The position numbers were made by a program, and so were the translations under genes. From positions 3,286,001 through 3,350,000 of the forward strand of contig OY970298.1 in the NCBI GenBank assembly GCA_963716215.1: 64,000 nucleotides of DNA. Reading direction: 5' to 3'. This DNA comes from JACVRW01 sp963716215. GTDB lineage: Bacteria; Actinomycetota; Thermoleophilia; Solirubrobacterales; Thermoleophilaceae. Shown here piece after piece: positions 23,975-33,636 of this stretch. The notes beneath the pieces are model-generated. The model saw nothing but the letters and a program-made list of their open reading frames with translations, was not told the origin of the DNA and did not search any database. Position 1 is the stretch's first letter, and every line of letters starts with the position of its first letter.

Positions 23975-24489
23975 GACTTCGCAAACAGACAGCACTGCTG
24001 CTCGCCCTGGTGGCCGGACTGGCCGCCGGCTGCGGCGCCGACGAGGAGGGCAAGCCGATCCCGGCGGCCACGGCCACCGATCTGAACGGTCAGCTCAACT
24101 CGATCCAGGGCCGGCTGGACGTCCCGGGCGCCTGCGGCGACATCACCGGCGGCGACGACCCCAACACCACCGTCGTGCAGCGGCAGATCGACTCGCTGCC
24201 CGATGACGTGGACGCGGACGTGCGCGACGCCCTCCAGCAGAGCTTCGACCACCTGTTCGATCTGGTCGATCAGGAGTGCGCGCAGGAGCAGCCAACCACC
24301 GAGACCGACACGACCGAGACCGAGCCGCCGCCCGACACCGAGACCACCGAGACGACCGACACGACCGAGACCGCGCCCCCCGACACGCTCCCGACGGACA
24401 CGATCCCCACCGAGACGCTGCCGCCAACGGACACGGAGCCCGTCCCGCCGACGGACGACGGCGGCTTCGGCCCGGAGGAAGGCTTGTGA
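23971..24489 (+). CDS. Lipoprotein with Thr/Glu/Pro-rich stalk
   Basis: A 172-residue protein with a lipoprotein signal peptide: positively charged start, hydrophobic core and a LAAGC lipobox near residue 22. A small helical domain follows (about 35-100, with LNGQLNSIQGRLD and a cysteine pair), and the C-terminal third is a low-complexity stalk of TTET, DTTE and PPTD units. It is anchored outside the membrane and the stalk probably spans the wall. It is coupled on both sides by GTGA to the phosphoesterase and the kinase, suggesting a sensory partner for the kinase, though that is inference. Confidence 0.75.
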   Translation: MRLRKQTALLLALVAGLAAGCGADEEGKPIPAATATDLNGQLNSIQGRLDVPGACGDITGGDDPNTTVVQRQIDSLPDDVDADVRDALQQSFDHLFDLVDQECAQEQPTTETDTTETEPPPDTETTETTDTTETAPPDTLPTDTIPTETLPPTDTEPVPPTDDGGFGPEEGL

Positions 24490-25673
24490 GCCCGCCGGCC
24501 GAGATCGCAGGGCGCTACCGGATCGACCGCCGGCTCGGCGCGGGCGGCATGTCGACGGTGTTCCTGGCCATGGACTCGGTGCTCGAGCGTTCCGTGGCCA
24601 TCAAGCTCTTGGCCGAACACCTCGCCGAGGACGTGGACTTCGTGGCCCGGTTCCGGCGCGAGGCGCTGTCCGCTGCCCGCCTCCAGCACCCGAACATCGT
24701 GCAGGTCTTCGACTCCGGACAGGACGAGGACAGCCAGCGCCACTACATCGTCATGGAGTACGTGGACGGCCCGTCGACCGCGGACCTGCTGCGCGAGCAC
24801 AAGAGGCTCGAGATCGACCAGACGGTGCACATCGTGCGCGACGCCTGCCACGGACTCGACTACGCCCACCGGGCCGGTGTGGTGCACCGCGACGTCAAGC
24901 CGGGCAACCTGCTGCTCTCCGACGAGACCGGCATCACCAAGCTCGCCGACTTCGGGATCGCAAAGGCCGCCGAGCAGACGCGCATCACGCAGGTGGGGTC
25001 CGTGCTCGGCACCGCCGCGTACCTGTCGCCGGAGCAGGCGAGCGGCGAGGAGGCCGGCCCGCCGTCCGACACCTACTCGCTCGGGGTGTGCGCCTACCAG
25101 TTCCTGACCGGTCGCCTGCCGCACGAGTACACGTCGCTGACCGAGCTGGCGCTCAAGCAGCAGCGGGACCGAGTGCAGCCGATCACAGACCTGCGGCCGG
25201 AGGTGCCGCGGGAGCTCGACGAGGCGATCCGCCTCTGCCTCGAGCGCGATCCCGGCTCGCGCTACCGCACGGCGCTCGAGCTGGCCGAGGCGATCGAGGC
25301 AGGCGTGCACGGGCACACGACCGAGGCCACCCGGCGCATCATGCTCAGCGAGGTCGAGCTCGACGACACGTCCGCGACGCGGGCGATGCCGCGCACCGCG
25401 TACGTCCCGGCGCCGGCCTACGCCGAGCCGACCCCGACCCCGACGCCGCCGCCGGCGCGGCGCGACGACGCTCGCGCGGACCGCCGCGCGGCCAGTAGAC
25501 GCCGCATGGCCACCTTCTTCGCGCTGTTGCTCGTGCTCGCGGCGATCGGCGCCGTCGGCGCGGCGCTGATCGCCTCCAGCGACGGCGGCAGCGGCGTCTC
25601 GCCCGTGGACGCGGACCAGGCGCAGCAGCAAATCCAGGGGCTGCGCCAGTTCCTGGAGGACAACTCGCGCTAG
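24486..25673 (+). CDS. Ser/Thr protein kinase (PknB-like, no PASTA domains)
   Basis: A 395-residue Hanks-type kinase. The N-terminal kinase domain (about 10-275) has GAGGMSTVF (P-loop, 18-26), VAIK with Lys40, HRDVKPGN with the catalytic Asp136, DFG in LADFGIAKA, and the APE-like SPEQA. A Pro/Thr-rich linker follows, then one membrane helix (TFFALLLVLAAIGAVGAALIA) and only about 35 extracellular residues, without PASTA repeats. Start GTG at 24486 overlaps the lipoprotein stop. It likely phosphorylates cell-division or regulatory proteins; the lipoprotein may act as its sensor. Confidence 0.93.
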   Translation: MSPPAEIAGRYRIDRRLGAGGMSTVFLAMDSVLERSVAIKLLAEHLAEDVDFVARFRREALSAARLQHPNIVQVFDSGQDEDSQRHYIVMEYVDGPSTADLLREHKRLEIDQTVHIVRDACHGLDYAHRAGVVHRDVKPGNLLLSDETGITKLADFGIAKAAEQTRITQVGSVLGTAAYLSPEQASGEEAGPPSDTYSLGVCAYQFLTGRLPHEYTSLTELALKQQRDRVQPITDLRPEVPRELDEAIRLCLERDPGSRYRTALELAEAIEAGVHGHTTEATRRIMLSEVELDDTSATRAMPRTAYVPAPAYAEPTPTPTPPPARRDDARADRRAASRRRMATFFALLLVLAAIGAVGAALIASSDGGSGVSPVDADQAQQQIQGLRQFLEDNSR

Positions 25674-26803
25674 CTGGCGATCTGGTCGGCGAGCCGCTGC
25701 CCGGCAGCGAAGCCGAGCACGTTGCCGTGGCCCGAGTAGCCGCCGGCGGCGTACAGCCCCGCGCTCCCGGGCACCGGCCCCACGAACGGGAGCCCGTCCT
25801 CGCTATAGCCCACGTTCCCGACCCAGTGGTGCGTGAGCGTGGCGTCCACGTCGAGGTCCTCGCGCAGGTAGCGCGCGATCCGCTCCCAGACCAGCGGGTT
25901 GCCGTCGTCGCGATCGGTGTAGGAGGCCTCGCCGTCCAGGTCGCTGAACCCGCCGGCCAGCACGCGTCCGTCGGGCAGCTGCTGGAGGTACTCGTAGCCC
26001 CAGCGCGCGTAGACCGGGCACTCCACCAGCCGCCGTGCCAGCGGCTCGGTGGCCACCATGTGCAGGCGCCGGGCGCGCACCCGCTCCGCGCAGGTTGGAA
26101 CCAGGGCAGGCAGCGCGGCGTCCGCGGCCACGACCACGTGCGGCGCATGCACCGTGCCACCGGCGGCCGCCACGTCAGGGGCGCCCACCGGCCCGCTGAC
26201 CGCGGTCCCCTCGTGGATGCGCGCGCCGGCCCGCTCCGCCGCACCGGCCAGCGCCCGGATCCAGCGCGCCGGCTGCAGGGCGCCGTCGTGCTCGGTCAGG
26301 CAGGCGTTCCACGAGCTCGCTCGCAGCGAGGTCGGTAGCTCGTCACGCTCCATCAGCTCGGCCGGGAACCCGTCTGCGGTCAGCGCCGCCACCTGCTCGC
26401 GCACGTGCCCGGCCTCTTCCTCGGAGGCGGACACGCGCAGCAGCCCCGTGCGCCGGACGGCGTCGCTCACGCCGAGCTGGGCCGCGAGCGCGTAGATCTC
26501 CTCCTGAGCCTCGAGCGTGCCCGCGTACAGCCGGCGGGCCTCGTCGGGGCCGTAGCGCTCCCGTGCATCGGGATAGAAGGCCGCCATGCCCGCCAGCAGA
26601 AAGCCGCCGTTGCGCCCGCTGGCGCCGCCCGCGACGGTGCCCCGTTCGAGCACGATCGTGTCGAGCCCGCGCTGCGCCAGTCGCCGGGCGCACGCGAGAC
26701 CGGCCACGCCGGCGCCAATCACGCAGGCGTCGGCCTCCACGGTCCCCGCCAGCGGAGGGCGCGGCTCGTACGGCTCGTCGAGCCAGAACGGCAGCGTGGT
26801 CAC
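25670..26803 (-). CDS. FAD-dependent amine/D-amino-acid oxidase (DAO family)
   Basis: A 377-residue flavoprotein. The N-terminal VIGAGVAGLACARRLAQRG is the dinucleotide-binding GxGxxG motif, GRNGGF is the family flavin-binding segment, and GGYSGHGNVLGFAAGQRLAD is the C-terminal FAD block of the DadA/glycine-oxidase/gamma-glutamylputrescine-oxidase group. It oxidises an amino group to a keto acid or aldehyde and releases hydrogen peroxide; the actual substrate is unclear. Start GTG at 26803 overlaps the tgt stop, so it is co-expressed with tgt, an odd pairing without obvious functional link. Confidence 0.85.
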   Translation of the reverse strand: MTTLPFWLDEPYEPRPPLAGTVEADACVIGAGVAGLACARRLAQRGLDTIVLERGTVAGGASGRNGGFLLAGMAAFYPDARERYGPDEARRLYAGTLEAQEEIYALAAQLGVSDAVRRTGLLRVSASEEEAGHVREQVAALTADGFPAELMERDELPTSLRASSWNACLTEHDGALQPARWIRALAGAAERAGARIHEGTAVSGPVGAPDVAAAGGTVHAPHVVVAADAALPALVPTCAERVRARRLHMVATEPLARRLVECPVYARWGYEYLQQLPDGRVLAGGFSDLDGEASYTDRDDGNPLVWERIARYLREDLDVDATLTHHWVGNVGYSEDGLPFVGPVPGSAGLYAAGGYSGHGNVLGFAAGQRLADQIAS

Positions 26804-27975
26804 GGGGCGGGCTCCCCGGCGAGCACGCTCTCGCCGTGGCTGGCGAGTGTGCCCGCGGCGATCGAGTCGCGCATTCCCCGCATCAGCTCCTCCATGAAGG
26901 TGAGGTTGTGCAGCGTGATCAGCCGCTTCGCGGTGAGCTCCTCGGCCTTGACGAGGTAGTGCAGGTACCCGCGCGTGTGCTCGCGGCAGGCGGGGCAGCC
27001 GCAGCTCGCGTCGATCGGCTCCGTGCTGGTGCGGTGGACGCCCTTGCTCAGGTCGAGCCGCCAGCGCTTGGCCGGATCGTGTAGGAGCGCCGTGCCGTGC
27101 CGGGCGAGGCGCGTGGGCGTCGCGCAGTCGAACGTGTCGATCCCGGCGGCCACGGCGTGCACCAGGTCGTCCACGTCGCCGATGCCGAGCAGGTGGCGCG
27201 GCGGCTCCTCGGGGAGGTCGCGCAGCGACCAGCCCACCACCTCGCGCATCTGCTCCTTCGACTGGCCGAGCGAGCCGCCGATCGCGATGCCCTGCACCCC
27301 GGAGCCGGCGATGTACGCGGTCGACAGTGCGCGCAGGTCCTCGTAGACCCCGCCCTGGACGATCCCGTAGAGGAGCTGGCCGGCCGGCGCGTGCTCGGCA
27401 TGCCACGCTACACAGCGATCGAGCCAGCGGTGGGTGCGCTCGGTCGACGCGGCGGTGTAGTCGCGATCGACGTGGAACGGCGTGCACTCGTCGAAGGCGA
27501 GCGCGATGTCCGAACCGAGCGCGGCCTGCACCTCCATCGACGTCTCGGGCCCCATGAAGCGCTCCGCACCGTCGAGGTAGGAGCGGAAGCGCACCCCCTC
27601 CTCCTCGATCGAGATGATCATCGACGTGCGCCGGTCGCGCCGGCGTTTGATCTCCTCGGCGACCGATCCGTGTCCCATGGAGAAGACCTGGTAGCCGCCC
27701 GAGTCGGTGATGATCGCGCCGCGCCAGCCCATGAACTCGTGCAGGCCGCCCAGCTCGGCGATCAGCTCGGGCCCGGGCTGGATGAACAGGTGGAACGTGT
27801 TCCCCAACACCATGTCGTAGCCCAGCTCGGCCACCTCGGCCGCGTGCAGCGACTTGACGGTGGCGGACGAGGCGAGCGGTACGAACGCGGGCGTGCGCAC
27901 CGGCCCGTGCGGAGTGTGGATCACCCCGGCGCGGGCGGCTCCGTCGCGCGCGGTGATTTCGAATATGGGCGGCAC
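26800..27975 (-). CDS. tgt: tRNA-guanine transglycosylase (queuosine)
   Basis: The enzyme exchanges guanine-34 for a queuine precursor in tRNAs with GUN anticodons. The protein is 391 residues with GTG start 27975 (VPPIFEITARDG). Family marks: PVRTPAFVPLASSATVKS, LGNTFHL, TDSGGYQVFS (with the catalytic Asp), ALAFDECTPF, GIVQGGVYEDLR and GIGDVDDLVHAV, then CGCPAC with zinc-binding cysteines and the final His in TLHNL. The zinc motif is complete. No other queuosine genes are in the window. Confidence 0.95.
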   Translation of the reverse strand: MPPIFEITARDGAARAGVIHTPHGPVRTPAFVPLASSATVKSLHAAEVAELGYDMVLGNTFHLFIQPGPELIAELGGLHEFMGWRGAIITDSGGYQVFSMGHGSVAEEIKRRRDRRTSMIISIEEEGVRFRSYLDGAERFMGPETSMEVQAALGSDIALAFDECTPFHVDRDYTAASTERTHRWLDRCVAWHAEHAPAGQLLYGIVQGGVYEDLRALSTAYIAGSGVQGIAIGGSLGQSKEQMREVVGWSLRDLPEEPPRHLLGIGDVDDLVHAVAAGIDTFDCATPTRLARHGTALLHDPAKRWRLDLSKGVHRTSTEPIDASCGCPACREHTRGYLHYLVKAEELTAKRLITLHNLTFMEELMRGMRDSIAAGTLASHGESVLAGEPAP

Positions 27976-28273
27976 GGCGCGGAGCCTACGCGGGGGCGCA
28001 TGTCGAGTTTCCCCCGCTATGCGGTAGAAACTCGACAAGGGTCCCCTAACAGGCGGGGCCGCTCCGACCGAGCCGCCCCGTGTCGCTGACCTCGCCAGCC
28101 AAGCGCGACCCGGTTCTGATCGCAACTCGGTGCGGCTTGCGCTCCTCGGGCATGGGCATCCGAGATCTCCTCCGGACCCTCGTGGGACTCGTGCTCGGAG
28201 CCGCGCTCGCCCGAGATCGCGAAGCGACCGTCAGCCTCGACCAGGTCCACCGGCGGAACCGCCCTGCGGCATG
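27976..28273. other. Intergenic stretch without a recognised gene
   Basis: Between the tgt start and the gpmI stop lie 298 bases containing the hairpin at 28001-28037. Two short ORFs exist here (one plus-strand at 28080-28316 and one minus-strand of 37 codons), but neither shows a domain, ribosome site or convincing composition. I see no RNA gene beyond the hairpin. Confidence 0.4.
28001..28037. repeat. Perfect hairpin upstream of tgt
   Basis: An 11-base perfect inverted repeat (TGTCGAGTTTC and GAAACTCGACA) encloses a second 4-base stem (CCGC/GCGG) around TAT, giving a two-tier hairpin. It is in the 5' region of tgt but there is no U-tract, so an attenuator or a dispersed repeat element is more likely than a simple terminator. 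Confidence 0.55.
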
Positions 28274-29731
28274 TCAGGCTTGCTGCAGCGGCCTGCCGGT
28301 CATCTCGGCGGGCTGATCCTGCCCCATCAGCGCCAGGATGGTGGGCGCCACGTCGGCCAGGATGCCGCCGTCGCGCAGCTCGCCGACGTCGGCGGTGATC
28401 ACGAGCGGCACGGGGTTCATGGAGTGGGCCGTGTTCGGGCTCCCGTCGGGCTCGAGCATGTTGTCGGCGTTGCCGTGGTCGGCCGTGATTACACAGGCGC
28501 CGCCGGCCTCGTGGACCGCCTCGACCACGCGACCCAGGCACCCGTCGACGGTCTCGATCGCGGCCACCGCCGCCTCGATCACCCCGGTGTGCCCGACCAT
28601 GTCCGGGTTCGCGAAGTTGATGATCGCGAAGCCCGGCTCGTGCTCCCGCCATCCGGCCACGAAGGCGTCGGCGGCCGCCTCGGCGCTCATCTCCGGCTTC
28701 TTGTCGTAGGTCGGCACGTCGCGCGGCGAATCGACCAGCCGGTGCTCCTCGCCCGGGTAGGGGTCCTCCTCGCCGCCGTTGAAGAAGTAGGTGACGTGGG
28801 CGTACTTCTCGGTCTCGGCCACGTGCAGCTGCGCGATGCCCCGATCGGCGAGCGTGCTCGCGAGCGTCACGGTCGGGCGCTCGGGTGGGAACGCGACCGG
28901 GTAGTCCCAGTCCTCGTGGTACTGGGTGAGCGTGGTGAGGCGGACGTCCAACCCGTCGGCCAGCGCGCTGGTCAGCTGGCGCGCGCGGTCGGGGCGGAAG
29001 TTGAAGAAGATCACGCTGTCGCCGTCGCGGACGCGGCCCTCGTCGCCCACAAGGGTCGGCTGAATGAACTCGTCGGTCTCGCCGCGCTCGTAGGCGGCCT
29101 TGACGGCCTCCTCCCCGGTCTGGGCCTCGTACTCGGCCTTGCCCTCGACGATCGCGTCGTAGGCGAGCTGGGTTCGGTCCCAGCGCTTGTCGCGATCCAT
29201 CGCGTGGTACCGGCCGATCACGGTTGCGATCCGCGCACCGTCCCAGCTCTCCACCTCGGCGATGTAGCCCGCCCCCGAGTCGGGGTTGGTGTCGCGGCCG
29301 TCAGTGAAGGCGTGCACCACTACGTCGGCGTCACCTTGGTGAGCCGCCAACTCGATCAGCGCCTTCAGGTGGTCCATCGAGGCGTGTACTCCGCCGGCAG
29401 AGACGAGCCCGAGCAGGTGCACGCGCTCCGCGTCGCAGGCCCGGCGCAGCACTTCGTTCTCGGAGAACGAGCCGTCCGCGATGGCCTCGTCGATCCGCAG
29501 CAGATCCTGCTTCACGATCGTCCCGGCGCCGAGGTTGAGGTGACCGACCTCGGAGTTCCCCATCTGCCCCTCGGGCAGCCCGACGGCGGGGCCCCAGGCG
29601 GTCAGCGTCGTGTGCGGATGCTCGGCCCAGAGCGCGTCGAAGACCGGCGTGTCGGCCAGCTCGACCGCGTTCCCGGGGCCGGGCTCGGCGAGGCCCCAGC
29701 CGTCGAGGACGACGAGGGCGGTTCGCCTCAT
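28274..29731 (-). CDS. gpmI: 2,3-bisphosphoglycerate-independent phosphoglycerate mutase
   Basis: This Mn-dependent enzyme interconverts 3- and 2-phosphoglycerate in glycolysis. It is 485 residues, slightly short of the usual 510. VVLDGWG at the N-terminus carries the first metal Asp; GNSEVGHLNLGAG contains the phosphoserine Ser; HAFTDGRDTNP and the later FANPDMVGHTG and ITADHGNAD provide further ligands. It is the last gene of gap-pgk-tpiA-gpmI and overlaps the tpiA stop by ATGA. Confidence 0.95.
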   Translation of the reverse strand: MRRTALVVLDGWGLAEPGPGNAVELADTPVFDALWAEHPHTTLTAWGPAVGLPEGQMGNSEVGHLNLGAGTIVKQDLLRIDEAIADGSFSENEVLRRACDAERVHLLGLVSAGGVHASMDHLKALIELAAHQGDADVVVHAFTDGRDTNPDSGAGYIAEVESWDGARIATVIGRYHAMDRDKRWDRTQLAYDAIVEGKAEYEAQTGEEAVKAAYERGETDEFIQPTLVGDEGRVRDGDSVIFFNFRPDRARQLTSALADGLDVRLTTLTQYHEDWDYPVAFPPERPTVTLASTLADRGIAQLHVAETEKYAHVTYFFNGGEEDPYPGEEHRLVDSPRDVPTYDKKPEMSAEAAADAFVAGWREHEPGFAIINFANPDMVGHTGVIEAAVAAIETVDGCLGRVVEAVHEAGGACVITADHGNADNMLEPDGSPNTAHSMNPVPLVITADVGELRDGGILADVAPTILALMGQDQPAEMTGRPLQQA

Positions 29732-30498
29732 TGGGATGCGGCCACGATGCGCGCGAAGCCCTCGGGATCGAGGCTCGCCCCGCCTACCAGCCCACCGTCC
29801 ACGTCCGGCTGCGCGAAGATTTCGGCTGCGTTGTCGGGCTTCACGCTGCCGCCGTACAGCACGCGGATGTGGTCGGCCGCTTCCTTCGAGCGATCGCCGA
29901 CCAGCGCGCGCACGAACGCGATCGCCTCCTGGGCGATCTCGGGCGTGGCGACCTTCCCGGTGCCGATCGCCCAGATCGGCTCGTAGGCGACCATCACCTC
30001 GGCCAGCCGCTCCGGTTCGACCTTCTCGAGCCCTTCCTGGACCTGGTGGCGCAGCTTGCGCTCGGTCTCGCCGGCCTCGCGCTCGTCCTCGGTCTCGCCG
30101 ACGCAGAGGATCGGATGCAGCCCCGCCGCCAGCGCCGCCGCCACCTTCTCCTGCAGCGCGCGGTCGGTCTCGCCGAAGTATTGGCGGCGCTCGGAGTGGC
30201 CCAGCACCACGCCGTCGACGCCGACCTCCGTCAGCATCGCCGCCGAGACCTCGCCGGTGAACGCACCGGACTCCGCCTGGTGCATGGTCTGGGCGTAGAC
30301 CGCTACGCCGCTGCCGCCGAGCTTCTCGACGCACACGTCGAGCGCGGTGAACGGCGCGCAGATGCCCACGTCGGCTGGGCGCCGGCGTTCGTCAGGAAGC
30401 AGCTCCAGCAGGCGATCGCAGTACTCGGCGGCCTGGGCGCGCGTACCCCAGAGCTTCCAGTTGCCGACGATCGCCGGCCGTCGCTCGTCAGGCGTCAT
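29728..30498 (-). CDS. tpiA: Triosephosphate isomerase
   Basis: The enzyme interconverts dihydroxyacetone phosphate and glyceraldehyde-3-phosphate. It is 256 residues. Catalytic segments are GNWKLWG (Asn and Lys), LGHSERR (His), AYEPIWAIGTGK (Glu and loop 6) and YGGSVKPDN (phosphate grip). The first of these normally reads GNWKMN; here the M is L and the N is W. ATG at 30498 overlaps the pgk end by 11 bases. Confidence 0.96.
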   Translation of the reverse strand: MTPDERRPAIVGNWKLWGTRAQAAEYCDRLLELLPDERRRPADVGICAPFTALDVCVEKLGGSGVAVYAQTMHQAESGAFTGEVSAAMLTEVGVDGVVLGHSERRQYFGETDRALQEKVAAALAAGLHPILCVGETEDEREAGETERKLRHQVQEGLEKVEPERLAEVMVAYEPIWAIGTGKVATPEIAQEAIAFVRALVGDRSKEAADHIRVLYGGSVKPDNAAEIFAQPDVDGGLVGGASLDPEGFARIVAASQ

Positions 30499-31691
30499 CG
30501 AGGACCTCCAAGCCGGGCAGCGCCTTGCCCTCGAGCAGCTCCAGCGACGCGCCACCACCGGTAGAGAGATGGTCGACGTCGTCGTCGAGACCGAACTGCG
30601 CCAGCGCGGCGGCGGAGTCGCCGCCGCCGACCACCGTCGTTCCGGACGCGCGCGCCACGGCCTCGGCCACGGTGCGCGTGCCGCCGGCGAACGGCTCCAT
30701 CTCGAACGCCCCCATCGGGCCGTTCCAGAAGACCGTGCCTGCGCGCTCGACCTCCTCGGCGTAGATCGCGGCGCTCCGCGGCCCGATGTCGAGCCCCATC
30801 CAGCCGTCGGGAACCTCGGTGTCCTCGCTCACGCGGCGGTCGGCACCCGCGTCGAAGCGGTCGCCCAGCACCAGGTCCACCGGCAGCAACAGCCGGCAGT
30901 CGGACGACTCGGCCTTCGCGAGCGCCTTGCGCGCCAGCTCGACGCCCTCCTCCTCCACGAGCGAGTCGCCGGTCGAGATCCCCTGGGCACGGAAGAAGCT
31001 GAAGCACATCGCCCCGCCGATCAGCAGCGCGTCGGCGGTGTCGAGGAACTTGTCGATCAGCGCGATCTTGTCGGAGACCTTCGCCCCACCGAGCACCACC
31101 ACGAGCGGGCGCTCCGGGGCCTCCACGATCGCGCGCAGCGTGGTCACCTCGCGTTCCAGCAGCAGCCCGGCCACCGCCGGTCGCAGGTGCTCCGCCACGC
31201 CGGCGGTCGACGCGTGGGCCCTGTGCGCGGCCCCGAACGCGTCGTTCACGTACGCGTCGGCGAGCGCCGCGAGCTCGCGCGCGAGCTCCGGGTCGTTCTC
31301 GGTCTCGCCGCGCTCCCAGCGCGTGTTCTCGAGCACGAGGACGCCACCCGGTCCGAGCTTGTCGACCCCGCGGCGCACCTCCGGCCCGATCACCTCAGGC
31401 GCCTGGAGCACCACGGCGGCGAGCAGCTCGCCGAGCCGCTCCGACACCGGCCGCAGCGACGTCTCGGGGTCGCGCCCTTTGGGCCGGCCGAGGTGCGAGC
31501 AGAGGATCAGTCGCACGCCGCGGTCGAGCAGCAGCTCGATCGTGGGCAGCGCAGCGCGTATCCGCGCGTCGTCGGTGACCCGGCCGCCCTCGAGCGGCAC
31601 GTTGAAGTCCACCCGGGCGAGCACCCGCTCCCCCTCTGCGGTCTCGAGGTCCCGGACGGTCCGCTTGCCGAATCCGGTCGTGGAGCCCGCC

Positions 31692-31699
<8 letters not shown>
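30488..31699 (-). CDS. pgk: Phosphoglycerate kinase
   Basis: The enzyme makes ATP from 1,3-bisphosphoglycerate. The protein is 403 residues with VLARVDFNVPLEGG near the N-terminus, CSHLGRPKG, the hinge and the VVGGGDSAAAL nucleotide-binding segment near the end. The likely start is TTG at 31699, overlapping the gap stop by 8 bases; the next in-frame GTG would remove conserved residues. Rare TTG use is the only oddity. Confidence 0.95.
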
Positions 31700-32711
<1,012 letters not shown>

Positions 32712-32757
32712 CTGTACTCCCTTTCGTTAGTTCTAGCCTGGCGCCGTTGAATCTATC

Positions 32758-33636
32758 TCAGGGGCGCCGCGGCGGCTTCTGGACGTCGCGGTGGACCACG
32801 TCCACCAGCAGGTCTCCGCGCGCCGCGTATACCCGCGCCAGGTGCTCGGCAATCACCACCGAGCGGTGCCGCCCGCCGGTGCAGCCGATGCCGATCGTGA
32901 GGTGCGCCTTGCCCTCCTGCTCGTACTTGGGGAACAGGTAGTCGAGCAGCGGCGTGAGGTGCTCGTAGAAATCCAGGATGCCGTCCGAGCCCTCCACGTA
33001 GGCCACCACGTCGTCGTCGAGCCCGGTCAGGTCGCGCAGCTCGGCCTCGTAGTGCGGGTTGGGCAGGAACCGGACGTCGAAGGTGAGGTCCGCGTCGCGC
33101 GGCGTGCCGTGCTTGAAGCCGAACGTGAGGAACGTGACCGCCAGCCGGCCGATCTTGCCGTGCGGCAGCATCTTGTCCGCCACCACCTTGCGCAGCCGCG
33201 ACGCGGACAGGTCGGAGGTGTCGATCGAGATGTCGGCCCGCTCCTTGAGCGGCTCGAGCACCTCGCGCTCGTCGCGGATGGCCCCCTCGACGGAGCCGCC
33301 GTTGGCGAGCGGGTGGCGCCGGCGCGTCTCCTTGAAGCGGTTGATCAGCACCGGGTCGCTCGCCTCGAGGAACAGCAGCCGGAACGGGACGCCGCGGCGC
33401 TCCAGGTCCTCCAGCACCTTGACCAAGCTCTCGAAGTAGCCGCCGCCGCGAGTGTCGGAGGCCACCGCGGCCCGCTCGACCTTGCTGCCCTCGTGCCCGA
33501 ACAGGTCGGCCAGCGAGCCGATCATCTCGGGCGGCAGGTTGTCGACGCAGAAGTAGCCGGCGTCCTCGAACGTGGCCATAGCCTGCGACTTGCCGGCCCC
33601 GCTGAACCCGGTGATGACGACGAAGTCCTGGATCAT
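32758..33636 (-). CDS. rapZ: RapZ/YvcJ-family nucleotide-binding protein
   Basis: A 292-residue P-loop protein. GFSGAGKS at about 10-17 is the Walker A, VDNLPPEM the adjacent conserved block, and the C-terminal half carries TFGFKHG and the GCTGGRHRSV signature of the RapZ C-terminal domain. In gamma-proteobacteria RapZ controls GlmZ decay; in Gram-positives the role is unresolved. It overlaps the uvrC stop by 4 bases. In actinomycetes this gene is normally followed by yvcK and whiA before gap; here gap comes directly after. Confidence 0.92.
   Translation of the reverse strand: MIQDFVVITGFSGAGKSQAMATFEDAGYFCVDNLPPEMIGSLADLFGHEGSKVERAAVASDTRGGGYFESLVKVLEDLERRGVPFRLLFLEASDPVLINRFKETRRRHPLANGGSVEGAIRDEREVLEPLKERADISIDTSDLSASRLRKVVADKMLPHGKIGRLAVTFLTFGFKHGTPRDADLTFDVRFLPNPHYEAELRDLTGLDDDVVAYVEGSDGILDFYEHLTPLLDYLFPKYEQEGKAHLTIGIGCTGGRHRSVVIAEHLARVYAARGDLLVDVVHRDVQKPPRRP

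Noticed and set aside
24290..24480. Tandem repeat or CRISPR-like array
   Set aside because: The ACCGAGAC-type repeats are coding and give the Thr/Glu/Pro-rich stalk of the lipoprotein; there are no spacers.
28080..28316. A 78-residue plus-strand ORF between tgt and gpmI
   Set aside because: It has no ribosome site, no domain, and overlaps the end of gpmI; probably a shadow.
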